Origin: Streptomyces sp. NBC_01571
Lineage (GTDB): Bacteria > Actinomycetota > Actinomycetes > Streptomycetales > Streptomycetaceae
NCBI RefSeq assembly: GCF_026339875.1
Contig: NZ_JAPEPZ010000001.1
Coordinates: 4,464,001 to 4,528,000 of the forward strand
Reading direction: 5' to 3'
DNA length: 64,000 nucleotides
Shown here piece after piece: positions 26,977-35,741 of the stretch. A program made the translations under genes and the position numbers. Below the pieces are notes generated by a model, which ran no database searches, had not been told where the DNA came from, and saw only the letters and a program-made list of their open reading frames with translations. Position 1 is the first letter of the stretch; each line of letters begins with the position of its first letter.

Positions 26977-27981
26977 CTACACCCGTACGGCCGACCCCCG
27001 TTCACTCATCCGAGGCGCACACAGAATCCTCTTCCTCCGCACCCGCTTCCCCTCGATCGCCGCGACGGTCAACCGCGCAGCCTCCGCAGCGATCTCGGAC
27101 AACCCCCAGTCCACCGTGGTCAACGGCGGAGCCAGCACCCGCGAGACGGGATGGTCGTCGAACCCGACCACGGACACGTCCCGCCCGACCACGACCGACG
27201 CCTCGGCCGCCGCCGCGTACACCCCGTACGCGAGCGAGTCGGAGAAGCAGAACACGGCGGTCGCGGGCCGAGGCCCGTCCAGCAGCCGGCGAGCCACCAC
27301 CGTCGCCTCACCCAACTCCTGCGGACACGGCACCAGTTCGGCCCGCAACCCGAGCCGCTCGGCAGCCTCGCGCACATACACGTCGGCGGGCCGGTCCGGC
27401 GTGCTGGGCCGGGTCGGGGTCAGCACCGTCACCCGGCGGTGGCCGAGACCGTGCAGGTACTCCAGCACGGCGTCGATACCGGCCCGGTTGTCGAAGATGA
27501 CCTGCCCCGCCGTACGGGCCGCGCTGAGCGAGTCCCCGACGGCCACCACCGGCAGCGCGTCGGCGATCGCCGCCCACCCCTCGGCCGAGGGGTTCACCGG
27601 CGACACCAGCAGCGCGTCCACCCGCTGGTCGCGCAACTGCTTGGCGAGCACCAGCTCACGGTCGGGATCACCACCGGCGTCCAGGATCAGCGCGTAACGG
27701 TCACCGGCCAGCAGCTCCCGCCCGATGGCCGCCATCAGCTGCTGCTGCCACAGGTCCTGGAGGTCCCCCGCGAGGACGCCGACCATGCTGGTACGGCCGC
27801 TGGCCAGCGCGCGGGCGATGGGATCCGCCTCGTAACCGAGCTCGGCGGCGGCCTTGCGCACCCGCTCCTCGGTCTCCTTCGAGACGTGCTTGCCCCGCAG
27901 GGCGTAGGAGACGGCGGCGGTGGAGAGACCCGTGGCCTCGGCCACCTCCCGGAGGGTGGTGCGCTTATTGGGCCTGGCCAT
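26977..27981 (-). CDS. LacI-family transcriptional regulator
   Basis: 334 residues from ATG 27981, just before the helix-turn-helix (TTLREVAEATGLSTAAVSYAL) and hinge helix (EADPIARALASGRTSMVGVL). The periplasmic-binding-protein-like ligand domain follows, ending GFDDHPVSRVLAPPLTTVDWG. Divergent from the amidohydrolase and cysteine-dioxygenase-like pair. Palindromic sites in the 175-base gap make it the likely repressor of both sides. Confidence 0.92.
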   Translation of the reverse strand: MARPNKRTTLREVAEATGLSTAAVSYALRGKHVSKETEERVRKAAAELGYEADPIARALASGRTSMVGVLAGDLQDLWQQQLMAAIGRELLAGDRYALILDAGGDPDRELVLAKQLRDQRVDALLVSPVNPSAEGWAAIADALPVVAVGDSLSAARTAGQVIFDNRAGIDAVLEYLHGLGHRRVTVLTPTRPSTPDRPADVYVREAAERLGLRAELVPCPQELGEATVVARRLLDGPRPATAVFCFSDSLAYGVYAAAAEASVVVGRDVSVVGFDDHPVSRVLAPPLTTVDWGLSEIAAEAARLTVAAIEGKRVRRKRILCAPRMSERGSAVRV

Positions 27982-28040
27982 GCCGGGAAGCCTACCGGGA
28001 GGCGTCCGCACTACGGGCGCAGGCTTGACACGACACGTTG

Positions 28041-28080
28041 TTAACCGGTTAAGTTAAGCGCATAAGTGAAGCGGTTAACC
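28041..28080. promoter_or_regulatory. Paired palindromic LacI-type operators
   Basis: TTAACCGGTTAA (28041-28052) is a perfect 12-bp palindrome with a central CpG, as LacI proteins prefer. GGTTAACC (28073-28080) is a second, 8-bp palindrome. Centres are 30 bases apart, about three helical turns, which would suit cooperative binding between the divergent promoters. Confidence 0.7.
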
Positions 28081-28156
28081 TGTCCCGATCCCACCCCTTC
28101 CGGCCCTTCCCGGCCCCCTCCCGCCCTCCCCGAGGACTCCTTCCAAGGACCGCCGC

Positions 28157-29050
28157 GTGCCCACCGACGTCCACCAGCACATATGGCCGCCCGCGTTCAT
28201 CGAGCTGCTGCGCGCCCGCACCGCGCCACCGCGCCTCGACGGCTGGACCCTGCACCTGGCGGGCGAGCCGCCGTACGAGGCCGACCCGGCCGACCACGAC
28301 CTCGCCGCCCGCACCGCGCTCGCCCGCACCGACGGCCTCGACCTGGCCCTGGTCTCCCTGTCCAGCCCCCTCGGCATCGAGTTCCTGCCGCCCGCGGACG
28401 CCGCACCCCTGCTCGCCGCCTTCCACGACGGCGCGCTCGCCCTCCCCGCGCCCTTCGGCGTCTGGGCCTCCCCCTGCCTGTCCGCACCGGACCCCGCGGC
28501 GGTCGAACGGGAGCTCCGCCGCGGCTGCGCCGGCCTCCAACTCCCCGCCACCGCCCTCCTGGACGCGGCGGGCTGGGAGCGCCACGCACCGCTCCTCGAC
28601 GTCCTGACCCACGAGGACAAGCCGCTGTTCGTGCACCCGGGCGCGGCGCCACCGGCCCCGCACGCCCCGCCCTGGTGGCCGGCGCTGGTGCCCTACGTCC
28701 ACCAGCTGCACGCGTCCTGGTTCGCCTTCCGCGCCTTCGGCCGCGCCCGCCACCCTCGGCTGCGCGTCTGCTTCGCCGCCCTCGCGGGCCTGGCCCCGCT
28801 GCACGGTGAGCGGCTCGCGGCCCGCGGCGGAGGGCGCGGCGAGATCGACTTCGACGTCTTCTACGAGACCTCCTCCTACGGAACCCGCGCGGTGGACGCG
28901 CTCGTCCGGGCCGTCGGCATCGACGTCGTCGTCAGCGGCAGCGACCGCCCCTACGCGACCCCGGTCGTCCCCGACCTCGGCGCGGACGCCGCCGTCCACG
29001 CCCTGCGCACCGCCAACCCCGACCGACTTCTGAAGGGAGCCACCCCATGA
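28157..29050 (+). CDS. Amidohydrolase-related TIM-barrel protein
   Basis: 297 residues from GTG 28157 (AAGGA seven bases upstream). Begins with the metal motif DVHQHIWP (H6, H8); KPLFVHPG supplies a further histidine and VVSGSDRPYA a late aspartate, fitting the amidohydrolase-2 superfamily (decarboxylases and lactonases). Coupled by ATGA to the cysteine-dioxygenase-like gene, and under probable LacI control. The substrate is unknown. Confidence 0.8.
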   Translation: MPTDVHQHIWPPAFIELLRARTAPPRLDGWTLHLAGEPPYEADPADHDLAARTALARTDGLDLALVSLSSPLGIEFLPPADAAPLLAAFHDGALALPAPFGVWASPCLSAPDPAAVERELRRGCAGLQLPATALLDAAGWERHAPLLDVLTHEDKPLFVHPGAAPPAPHAPPWWPALVPYVHQLHASWFAFRAFGRARHPRLRVCFAALAGLAPLHGERLAARGGGRGEIDFDVFYETSSYGTRAVDALVRAVGIDVVVSGSDRPYATPVVPDLGADAAVHALRTANPDRLLKGATP

Positions 29051-29547
29051 CGTACCAGGCCCTGCCGGACCGCACGCTCGACAAGCGCGAACTCCGGGCC
29101 CTCGTCGACGATCTCGCCGCCCGCCCCGACCGCTGGCGGGAACAGGTCGCGTTCTCCGACGAGGAGCGGCACTACGCCTCGCTGTACCGCGACGAGTACG
29201 TCGACGTCTGGCTGCTGTGCTGGACCCGGCAGAACGACACCGGCTGGCACGATCACGACATCTCCTCCGGCGCCGTCGCCGTCGTCCAGGGCGCGCTCAA
29301 CGAGTCCAACCCGCGCATAGGCGGCAGCCATCTGTCCGTCACCGTCGGCGCCGGCGAGTCCTTCTGCTTCGGCCCCGAGCACATCCACCGCCTCACCGGC
29401 GCCACCGACGACGCGGTCTCGCTGCACGCGTACTCGCCGCCACTGTGGCGGCTGGGCCAGTACGACATCACCGAGGACGGCCTGATGCGCCGGATCTCCG
29501 TCTCGTACGCGGACGAGCTGCGCCCGCTGGACCTTCCCGCCGCGTGA
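29047..29547 (+). CDS. Cysteine dioxygenase-family cupin protein
   Basis: 166 residues with the iron-binding cupin pattern of thiol dioxygenases: H68 and H70 in GWHDHDISSG and a third ligand in GPEHIHRLTG (H112 or H114). Family role: O2-dependent oxidation of cysteine or another small thiol to its sulfinate. Overlaps the amidohydrolase gene (ATGA). The pairing under a LacI regulator suggests use of a specific sulfur compound, not general cysteine balance. That is inference. Confidence 0.82.
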   Translation: MTYQALPDRTLDKRELRALVDDLAARPDRWREQVAFSDEERHYASLYRDEYVDVWLLCWTRQNDTGWHDHDISSGAVAVVQGALNESNPRIGGSHLSVTVGAGESFCFGPEHIHRLTGATDDAVSLHAYSPPLWRLGQYDITEDGLMRRISVSYADELRPLDLPAA

Positions 29548-30125
29548 ACCGAGACCCGATGAGCCGATGAGCCATGCGCCGGTGCGCCGATCAAGAGCCG
29601 GCATCGGGGAAGCGACGGCCCGACGACGGATCGTCCAAGGATCCTTGAACGGGCACATGGCGTGAGCGTGCGCGTGCGTACGGAGACATGACTCCGCACG
29701 GGCGACTCATGAGGGAGCGTCATGCCCCCGCACCGAAGGGCCCTTCCGGCAGCCACCTGCGTACGGGTGCGTGCGCGGCCATCTCGGGCTCCTCGTGGAC
29801 GAGACCGCACCCGCCGCCCGAGGGACCCGGGCGCTGCCCGGCGACTGGGCCGGTCACACCGTACGGGCCCACGCGGCCCGGGTCCGGGACGCCGTCCGGG
29901 CGGATCCGGCCTTCGCCCCGGCGCATGTCGCGGCGGCGCCGCTCGACCTCGACACGGGTCCGGTCGGCCCTCTGCCCTGCACCCCCCTCCGTCCCGGTGT
30001 CGCCGGGCCGCCCGGAGTCGCTCTGGGTCGGTCGCCCGGGGCCTTCTGTACGGGGGTGCGGCCCCTCCCCAAGAGGGGGGCTATCCCCAGTGCCACGGAG
30101 GCGCGCACTCCCTACCGTGAACACC
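29548..30125 (+). other. 578-base gap with a coding-like remnant
   Basis: Between 29771 and about 29965 one rightward frame has third positions almost all G or C and reads like protein (RGHLGLLVDETAPAAR; LPGDWAGHTVRAHAARVRDAV). After that the composition becomes Pro/Gly-rich and runs into the next gene. It could be a decayed gene or a small one. The rest holds short direct repeats (GATGAGCC twice near 29560) and the promoter of the next gene. Confidence 0.35.
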
Positions 30126-30557
30126 ATGACCGGTAGGGAAGCGGGCGGCGACGCCGAACTGAAGAAGGAACTCGACGCCACTCTGCACGCACGCAGGGAG
30201 TTGGGCGACGAGTACGAATCCGCGCTCGTCGACTCCTTCTTGGAGAAGGTCGAGCAGCGACTGGACGGGGCGGTCGACCGAAGGGTGCGGCGACAGCTCG
30301 CCGAGCAGCAGATGGTGGTGGCCCGTGGCGCGCGCTCACCACAGGGGACCGATTCATGGGGCGAACGCTTCGGCTTCGGCATCGTCTCGCTGGTCCTCGC
30401 GGTCCCGCTGTCCGCGATCGGCGGCGGGGTCGCGCACCTGCCCGGACTGCTCGTCGCCTGGATCGGCATCGTGGGGGTGAACGCGGTGCAGGCGGCGCGG
30501 GTCTCACCGGGCCTCTTCGGCCGTCGCCACAGGGAGAAGTCGGACTGGGAGGACTGA
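30126..30557 (+). CDS. Small coiled-coil plus membrane protein, function unknown
   Basis: 143 residues. Residues 10-62 form a charged helix (ELKKELDATLHARRELG, FLEKVEQRLDGAVDRRVRRQL), followed by two hydrophobic segments (FGFGIVSLVLAVPLSAIGGGV; LPGLLVAWIGIVGVNAVQAA) and a basic tail. TACCGT sits about nine bases before the ATG, so the transcript may be leaderless; GTG 30117 is an alternative start. Similar proteins occur across Streptomyces without an assigned role. Confidence 0.7.
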   Translation: MTGREAGGDAELKKELDATLHARRELGDEYESALVDSFLEKVEQRLDGAVDRRVRRQLAEQQMVVARGARSPQGTDSWGERFGFGIVSLVLAVPLSAIGGGVAHLPGLLVAWIGIVGVNAVQAARVSPGLFGRRHREKSDWED

Positions 30558-30630
30558 CCGGACGCGGGACAACGGTCACGGGCCACGGGGGAACGGGGCA
30601 CCGGGGAAGTGCGAGAAGGGGAAACAACGG

Positions 30631-30666
30631 AAGGGCCCGGCACCCTCGTGGGTGCCGGGCCCTTCC
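30631..30666 (+). terminator. Hairpin terminator
   Basis: Perfect 15-bp stem, 30631-30645 with 30650-30664, TCGT tetraloop. Located 73 bases after the small membrane protein gene. Confidence 0.85.
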
Positions 30667-30675
30667 GACGTGTTG

Positions 30676-30730
30676 CGCGGGGACCGCCGCACCCCCGTTG
30701 CCGGGGGGCGGGACGACGGCGGTCCCCGCG
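30676..30730. terminator. Second long hairpin
   Basis: Perfect 14-bp inverted repeat (30676-30689 with 30717-30730) around a 27-base loop. It could terminate transcription from the leftward cystathionine beta-synthase gene, 440 bases away, or back up the previous hairpin. Confidence 0.55.
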
Positions 30731-31172
30731 AGGGACGCGGGCCGGGTCAGGGCCAGGCTTGCGCGTCCTTGGCGTCCATGGAGGTCCGGGAGCCGCTCCG
30801 GAGGTCCTTGGCGCCGTTTTGGTGCCGGCCGGGGCGGGGAGCCGCTCCCGCCCTGCCGACACCCACCAATGTGCCGGACGTGTGTTAAGCGGGTGCTGCG
30901 CGGACGTGACACGCTCGTACCACTTCCGCGAAGTTCCTCGCCGAAAGACCGGAAGATCCGTGCCAGGAGGGGAACTTCCGGAGATTTTCCCCCCGCCACC
31001 TGCGGAAATCTCTCTGACCGGGGCCTCCTCGTCGCCCGCCGGGAGCTCCCGCCGGCTCGGGTCCGCGACCCGCTCCACGCCCCGGCCCACTCCGCTCCAG
31101 GCCCCGGCCTGCTCCGCACCGCGGCCGGTTCGCTCCGCGCCGCGGCCCGCTCCGCCCGGTGCCCGGCCGTCC

Positions 31173-32567
31173 TTACTGCCGGGCGCCGCCCTTGGCGAGG
31201 AAGGACAGCAGGTCCTGGCGGCTGACGACGCCGGTGGGCTTGCCCTCGACCAGCACGATGGCGGCGTCGGCGGTGCCGAGCACCGACATCAGGTCGCCGA
31301 CCGGCTCCCCGGAGCCGACCTGCGGCAGAGGCGCCGACATGTGCTTCTCCAACGGGTCCTGCAGCGAGGCCCGCTGGGTGAACAGCGCGTCGAGCAGCTC
31401 GCGTTCGACCACGGACCCGACGACCTCGGCGGCCATCACGTCCGGGTGACCGGCGCCGGGCTTGACGATCGGCATCTGCGAGACGCCGTACTCACGCAGC
31501 ACTTCGATGGCCTCGCCGACCGTCTCGTCCGGGTGCATGTGGACGAGCGAGGGGATGGAGCCGCCCTCCTTGTCGCTCAGGACGTCGCAGACCCGCGCGC
31601 TCGGGCCCGTGTCCTCCAGGAACCCGTAGTCCGCCATCCACTCGTCGTTGAAGATCTTGCTGAGGTAGCCGCGCCCGCTGTCGGGCAGCAGGACGACCAC
31701 GACATCGTCGGGTCCGAGCCGCTCGGCCACGCGCAGCGCCGCCACCACGGCCATGCCGCAGGACCCGCCCACGAGCAGCCCCTCCTCCTTCGCGAGCCGC
31801 CGCGTCATCTGGAAGGAGTCCTTGTCGGACACGGCGACGATCTCGTCCGCGACCGTCCGGTCGTACGCCGTCGGCCAGAAGTCCTCACCCACGCCCTCGA
31901 CGAGGTACGGCCGCCCGGACCCGCCGGAGTACACGGACCCCTCGGGGTCGGCGCCGACGACCTGCACCCTGCCGTCGCTCGCGTCCTTCAGGTACCGCCC
32001 GGTGCCGGAGATCGTCCCTCCGGTCCCCACGCCCGTGACGAAATGGGTGATCCGCCCCTCCGTCTGCTCCCACAGCTCAGGGCCGGTGGAGTGATAGTGC
32101 GAGAGGGGGTTGTTCGGGTTGGAGTACTGGTCCGGCTTCCAGGCACCGGGCGTCTCACGGACGAGCCGGTCGGACACGTTGTAGTACGAATCCGGGTGCT
32201 CCGGGTCGACGGCCGTCGGGCAGACGACGACCTCGGCGCCGTACGCCCGCAGCACGTTGATCTTGTCGGTGGAGACCTTGTCCGGGCAGACGAAGATGCA
32301 CTTGTAGCCCTTCTGCTGGGCCACGATCGCCAGCCCGACCCCGGTGTTTCCGCTGGTCGGCTCGACGATCGTGCCGCCGGGCTTGAGGGCGCCGCTCTCC
32401 TCCGCGGCCTCGATCATGCGCAGGGCGATGCGGTCCTTCACGGACCCGCCCGGGTTGAAGTACTCAACCTTCGCCAGGACGGTCGCCTGGATGCCTGCGG
32501 TCACGTTGTTGAGTCTCACCAGCGGGGTGTTGCCGACGAGACTGATCATCGAGTCGTGGAATTGCAC
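31173..32567 (-). CDS. Cystathionine beta-synthase
   Basis: 464 residues. Fold-type II PLP enzyme condensing serine (or acetylserine) with homocysteine; PLP lysine K44 in GGSVKDRIA, SGNTGVG phosphate/substrate loop, and the catalytic GVGTGGTISGTGRYLK. The C-terminal 130 residues hold two CBS motifs (VHMHPDETVGEAIEVLREYGVSQ; PVGDLMSVLGTADAAIVL), giving the full-length regulated form and not a simple cysteine synthase. No haem domain, as usual for bacteria. First step of reverse transsulfuration. Confidence 0.93.
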   Translation of the reverse strand: MQFHDSMISLVGNTPLVRLNNVTAGIQATVLAKVEYFNPGGSVKDRIALRMIEAAEESGALKPGGTIVEPTSGNTGVGLAIVAQQKGYKCIFVCPDKVSTDKINVLRAYGAEVVVCPTAVDPEHPDSYYNVSDRLVRETPGAWKPDQYSNPNNPLSHYHSTGPELWEQTEGRITHFVTGVGTGGTISGTGRYLKDASDGRVQVVGADPEGSVYSGGSGRPYLVEGVGEDFWPTAYDRTVADEIVAVSDKDSFQMTRRLAKEEGLLVGGSCGMAVVAALRVAERLGPDDVVVVLLPDSGRGYLSKIFNDEWMADYGFLEDTGPSARVCDVLSDKEGGSIPSLVHMHPDETVGEAIEVLREYGVSQMPIVKPGAGHPDVMAAEVVGSVVERELLDALFTQRASLQDPLEKHMSAPLPQVGSGEPVGDLMSVLGTADAAIVLVEGKPTGVVSRQDLLSFLAKGGARQ

Positions 32568-32709
32568 CGTTGTCTCCGGAGCTGCGTTCTAAAGGGATGG
32601 TCCCGTCAGCCTAAGGCCCCCCGTGGGCGTTCACGTGTCGTTGAGATTGGCCGACCCGTTCCACGGGGCAAGCAGTTGTTGTACGGCTACGAGGAGGTGG
32701 CGGCGACGC

Positions 32710-33729
32710 ATGACGCGCTTGTCGAGGGCGAGGGTGGCACGGCGGATCGCGGCGGGTGCTGCGTACGGCGGCGGCGGGATCGGTCTGGTGGGCGCCGCCG
32801 CGATCGGTGTCGTGCTGGCCGAGGTGCAGCTGGCGAAGCGCCATGTGGGCAACGGACACGGTCAGGCGCCCCGCGCGAACGGTCTGTACGGGTACGCGTA
32901 CGCGGCACAGGACGGGCCGCCGCTGCGGCTCGCGATGCTCGGTGACTCCACCGCGGCGGGACAGGGCGTGCACCGGCCCCGCCAGACACCCGGCGCGCTG
33001 CTGGCCTCCGGGCTCGCGGCGGTCGCCGAACGCCCTGTCGAACTCTGCAACGTCGCGCTGCCGGGCGCCCAGTCCGACGACCTCGACCGGCAGGTGGCGC
33101 TCGCCCTCGCGGACACCGCGCGGGTGCCCGACATCTGCGTGATCATGATCGGCGCGAACGACGTCACCCACCGGATGCCGCCCACGCGATCGGTCCGTCA
33201 CCTGTCCGCGGCGGTACGCCGGCTGCGCACCGCCGGTGCCGAGGTCGTGGTCGGCACCTGTCCCGACCTGGGCACGGTCGAGCAGGTCCAGCAGCCGCTG
33301 CGGTGGCTGGCACGGCGGGCCTCCCGGCAGCTCGCCGCCGCGCAGACCATCGGGACGGTCGAGCAGGGCGGGCGGACGGTGTCGCTGGGTGACCTGCTGG
33401 GCCCCGAATTCGAGGCGAATCCGCGCGAGCTCTTCGGCCCCGACAACTACCACCCCTCCGCCGAGGGGTACGCGACGGCGGCGATGGCGGTGCTGCCCAC
33501 GGTGTGCGCGGCGCTCGGCCTGTGGCCGGCCGAGGAGGAGCGGCCGGACATCTCCCGCCGCGAGGGGTTCCTGCCGGTGGCGCGGGCGGCCGCGGAGGCG
33601 GCGTCCGAGGCCGGTACGGAGGTCACGGCGGCCATGCCGACGGGGCCGCGTGGGCCGTGGGCCCTCCTCAAACGGCGCCGGCGCCGGCGCGTCCCCGCCA
33701 CGGACCCGGCGCCCACGCCGACCCCCTGA
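32710..33729 (+). CDS. SGNH/GDSL-type hydrolase, membrane-anchored
   Basis: 339 residues from ATG 32710 (GAGGAGGTGG upstream). A hydrophobic N-terminus (ARRIAAGAAYGGGGIGLVGAAAIGVVLAEV) anchors or exports the enzyme. Block I is MLGDSTAAGQG with the serine, block III IMIGANDVTH, and block V DNYHPSAEGY with Asp and His. C-terminal tail is Arg/Pro-rich. Likely an esterase or lipase-like enzyme acting outside the membrane. Confidence 0.87.
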   Translation: MTRLSRARVARRIAAGAAYGGGGIGLVGAAAIGVVLAEVQLAKRHVGNGHGQAPRANGLYGYAYAAQDGPPLRLAMLGDSTAAGQGVHRPRQTPGALLASGLAAVAERPVELCNVALPGAQSDDLDRQVALALADTARVPDICVIMIGANDVTHRMPPTRSVRHLSAAVRRLRTAGAEVVVGTCPDLGTVEQVQQPLRWLARRASRQLAAAQTIGTVEQGGRTVSLGDLLGPEFEANPRELFGPDNYHPSAEGYATAAMAVLPTVCAALGLWPAEEERPDISRREGFLPVARAAAEAASEAGTEVTAAMPTGPRGPWALLKRRRRRRVPATDPAPTPTP

Positions 33730-33779
33730 ACCGGGCCCCTGAACCGGGCCCCGGTGGGGTCTTCGGGTGCGGGTGGGTG

Positions 33780-34066
33780 GGGGCTGGTCGCGCAGTTCCC
33801 CGCGCCCCTAAAGGCCCCGGCGCGCACCTCCTGCCCGTCCGGAACCTTCCGGCTCAGGCCCGCACCTCCTGCCCGTCCGGAACCTTCCGGCGCAGGCCCG
33901 CATCTCCAGCCGGGCCCGCACCTCCTGCCCGTCCGGAACCTTCCGGCGCAGGGCCGCATCTCCAGCCCGTCCGGCGTTTGAGGACGAGCCCTTCGGGCGA
34001 TGGCGGGGGTCTGGGGGCGGAGCCCCCAGGGACAGGATGGGACGGGTAGGGGCGGTGGGGGCGTCA
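33780..34066. repeat. Dispersed intergenic repeat, copy B with 38-bp tandem units
   Basis: Within the 472-base gap 33730-34201. Five tandem units start at 33824, 33862, 33900 (truncated), 33918 and 33956, period 38, built on GCACCTCCTGCCCGTCCGG. The last runs into the shared core AGCCCGTCCGGCG (33964-33976) and the GGGGGCGGAGCCCCC block, matching the right-hand arm of copies A, C and D. The rest of the gap is leader of the thiolase gene. Confidence 0.8.
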
Positions 34067-34201
34067 CCCGGGCCGGTCAAAAAGCAAGCGCTTAGAAAAG
34101 TGCGTCCGGAGTCACACCACCGGAGCGGTGACCTGGACGGTACGGACGGGTAACTTCCCAAGCAGTCCCGCCCGTCATCCCCTCGTGCCCATGGAGCCGT
34201 G

Positions 34202-35422
34202 ATGCCCGAAGCCGTGATCGTCTCAGCCGCCCGCTCCCCGATCGGCCGCGCCTTCAAGGGCTCCCTGAAGGACGTCCGCCCCGACGACCTGACCGCCACG
34301 ATCATCCAGGCCGCCCTCGCCAAGGTCCCCGAGCTCGACCCCAGGGACATCGACGACCTGATGCTCGGCTGCGGCCTCCCCGGCGGCGAGCAGGGCAACA
34401 ACCTCGGCCGCATCGTCGCCGTACAGATGGGCATGGACCACCTCCCGGGCTGCACGATCACCCGTTACTGTTCCTCGTCCCTCCAGACCAGCCGCATGGC
34501 CCTGCACGCCATCAAGGCCGGCGAGGGCGACGTGTTCATCTCGGCCGGCGTCGAACTGGTCTCCCGCTTCACCAAGGGCAACTCCGACTCCCTGCCCGAC
34601 ACGCGCAACCCCTTCTTCGCGGAGGCCGAGGCCCGCACCGAGGCCGTCGCCAAGTCCGAGGGCTCGACCTGGCACGACCCGCGCGAGGACGGCCTCGTCC
34701 CGGACGCGTACATCGCGATGGGCCAGACCGCCGAGAACCTGGCCCGGATCAAGGGCGTCACCCGCCAGGACATGGACGAGTTCGGCGTCCGCTCGCAGAA
34801 CCTCGCCGAGGAAGCCATCAAGAACGGCTTCTGGGAGCGTGAGATCACCCCGGTCACGACCCCCGACGGCACGGTCGTCAGCAAGGACGACGGCCCGCGC
34901 GCCGGCGTCACCCTGGAGGGCGTGCAGGGCCTCAAGCCCGTCTTCCGCCCGGACGGACTCGTGACCGCCGGAAACTGCTGCCCCCTCAACGACGGCGCCG
35001 CCGCCCTCGTGATCATGTCCGACACGAAGGCCCGCGAGCTCGGCCTCACCCCGCTCGCCCGGATCGTGTCCACCGGCGTCACCGGCCTCTCCCCCGAGAT
35101 CATGGGCCTCGGCCCGGTCGAGGCGAGCAAGCAGGCGCTCCAGCGCGCGGGCCTCACCGTCGACGACATCGACCTGTTCGAGATCAACGAGGCCTTCGCC
35201 GCCCAGGTGATCCCCTCCTACCGCGACCTGGACATCCCGCTGGACAAGCTGAACGTCAACGGCGGCGCCATCGCCGTCGGCCACCCCTTCGGCATGACCG
35301 GCGCCCGCATCACCGGCACGCTCATCAACTCCCTCCAGTTCCACGACAAGCAGTTCGGCCTGGAGACGATGTGCGTCGGCGGCGGCCAGGGCATGGCGAT
35401 GGTCATCGAGCGCCTCAGCTGA
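34202..35422 (+). CDS. Acetyl-CoA C-acyltransferase (thiolase)
   Basis: 406 residues from ATG 34202; the adjoining GTG 34199 is possible. Active-site nucleophile C90 in RYCSSSLQT, then NVNGGAIAVGHPFGMTGAR (catalytic His) and CVGGGQGMAMVIE (second Cys). Length and motifs fit FadA-type degradative thiolases, which cleave 3-ketoacyl-CoA in beta-oxidation. The gene stands alone; no FadB partner is in the window. Confidence 0.92.
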   Translation: MPEAVIVSAARSPIGRAFKGSLKDVRPDDLTATIIQAALAKVPELDPRDIDDLMLGCGLPGGEQGNNLGRIVAVQMGMDHLPGCTITRYCSSSLQTSRMALHAIKAGEGDVFISAGVELVSRFTKGNSDSLPDTRNPFFAEAEARTEAVAKSEGSTWHDPREDGLVPDAYIAMGQTAENLARIKGVTRQDMDEFGVRSQNLAEEAIKNGFWEREITPVTTPDGTVVSKDDGPRAGVTLEGVQGLKPVFRPDGLVTAGNCCPLNDGAAALVIMSDTKARELGLTPLARIVSTGVTGLSPEIMGLGPVEASKQALQRAGLTVDDIDLFEINEAFAAQVIPSYRDLDIPLDKLNVNGGAIAVGHPFGMTGARITGTLINSLQFHDKQFGLETMCVGGGQGMAMVIERLS

Positions 35423-35443
35423 TCCAGCTGGATCAGCTGGATC
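35417..35443 (+). repeat. 9-bp tandem repeat across the thiolase stop codon
   Basis: AGCTGGATC occurs at 35426-35434 and 35435-35443, after a near copy at 35417-35425 that includes the TGA. TGATCCAGCTGGATCA (35420-35435) is a perfect 16-bp palindrome. It may act as a weak terminator. The rest of the 319-base gap 35423-35741 holds no gene I can support. Confidence 0.6.
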
Positions 35444-35741
35444 AATCCACGACGGGGCCGCGCACCATCCTTACGGGTGACCGCGGTTGGACCCAGCGTG
35501 ACCGAATCGGCCTGGATCCCGGTTGCCACCGGGACTCCGGGCCGATTTGTGATCCAATCCCCCCCAAGATGTGACCTATCTCCCCCTGGAGAGCGATTTA
35601 CGCAGGTCAGAGCCGTTACACGGGTAAACCCGGGGCCCAAAGCCCTGTCCTATTCGTGACGTTACGCACTGACAGCTCGGTGGTCCGCCCTTCAAGCTGA
35701 TGTAGGAAGTCGGGGGTCGACTTTGAACCGGGAGTACGTCA

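Larger units (their letters stand above)
30558..31172. other. 615-base gap between convergent genes
   Basis: Contains two strong hairpins (30631-30664 and 30676-30730, listed separately). The remainder, 30731-31172, shows no frame with convincing coding character. Its right end is a run of near-identical Cys/Ser/Arg codons that reads as low-complexity sequence (CCGCTCC-type motif repeated). Confidence 0.5.

Noticed and set aside
32568..32709. SAM or other riboswitch before cystathionine beta-synthase
   Set aside because: The leader is short and shows none of the conserved blocks of known sulfur-responsive riboswitches.
33824..33980. CRISPR array
   Set aside because: The 38-bp units follow each other directly without unique spacers and no cas genes are near.
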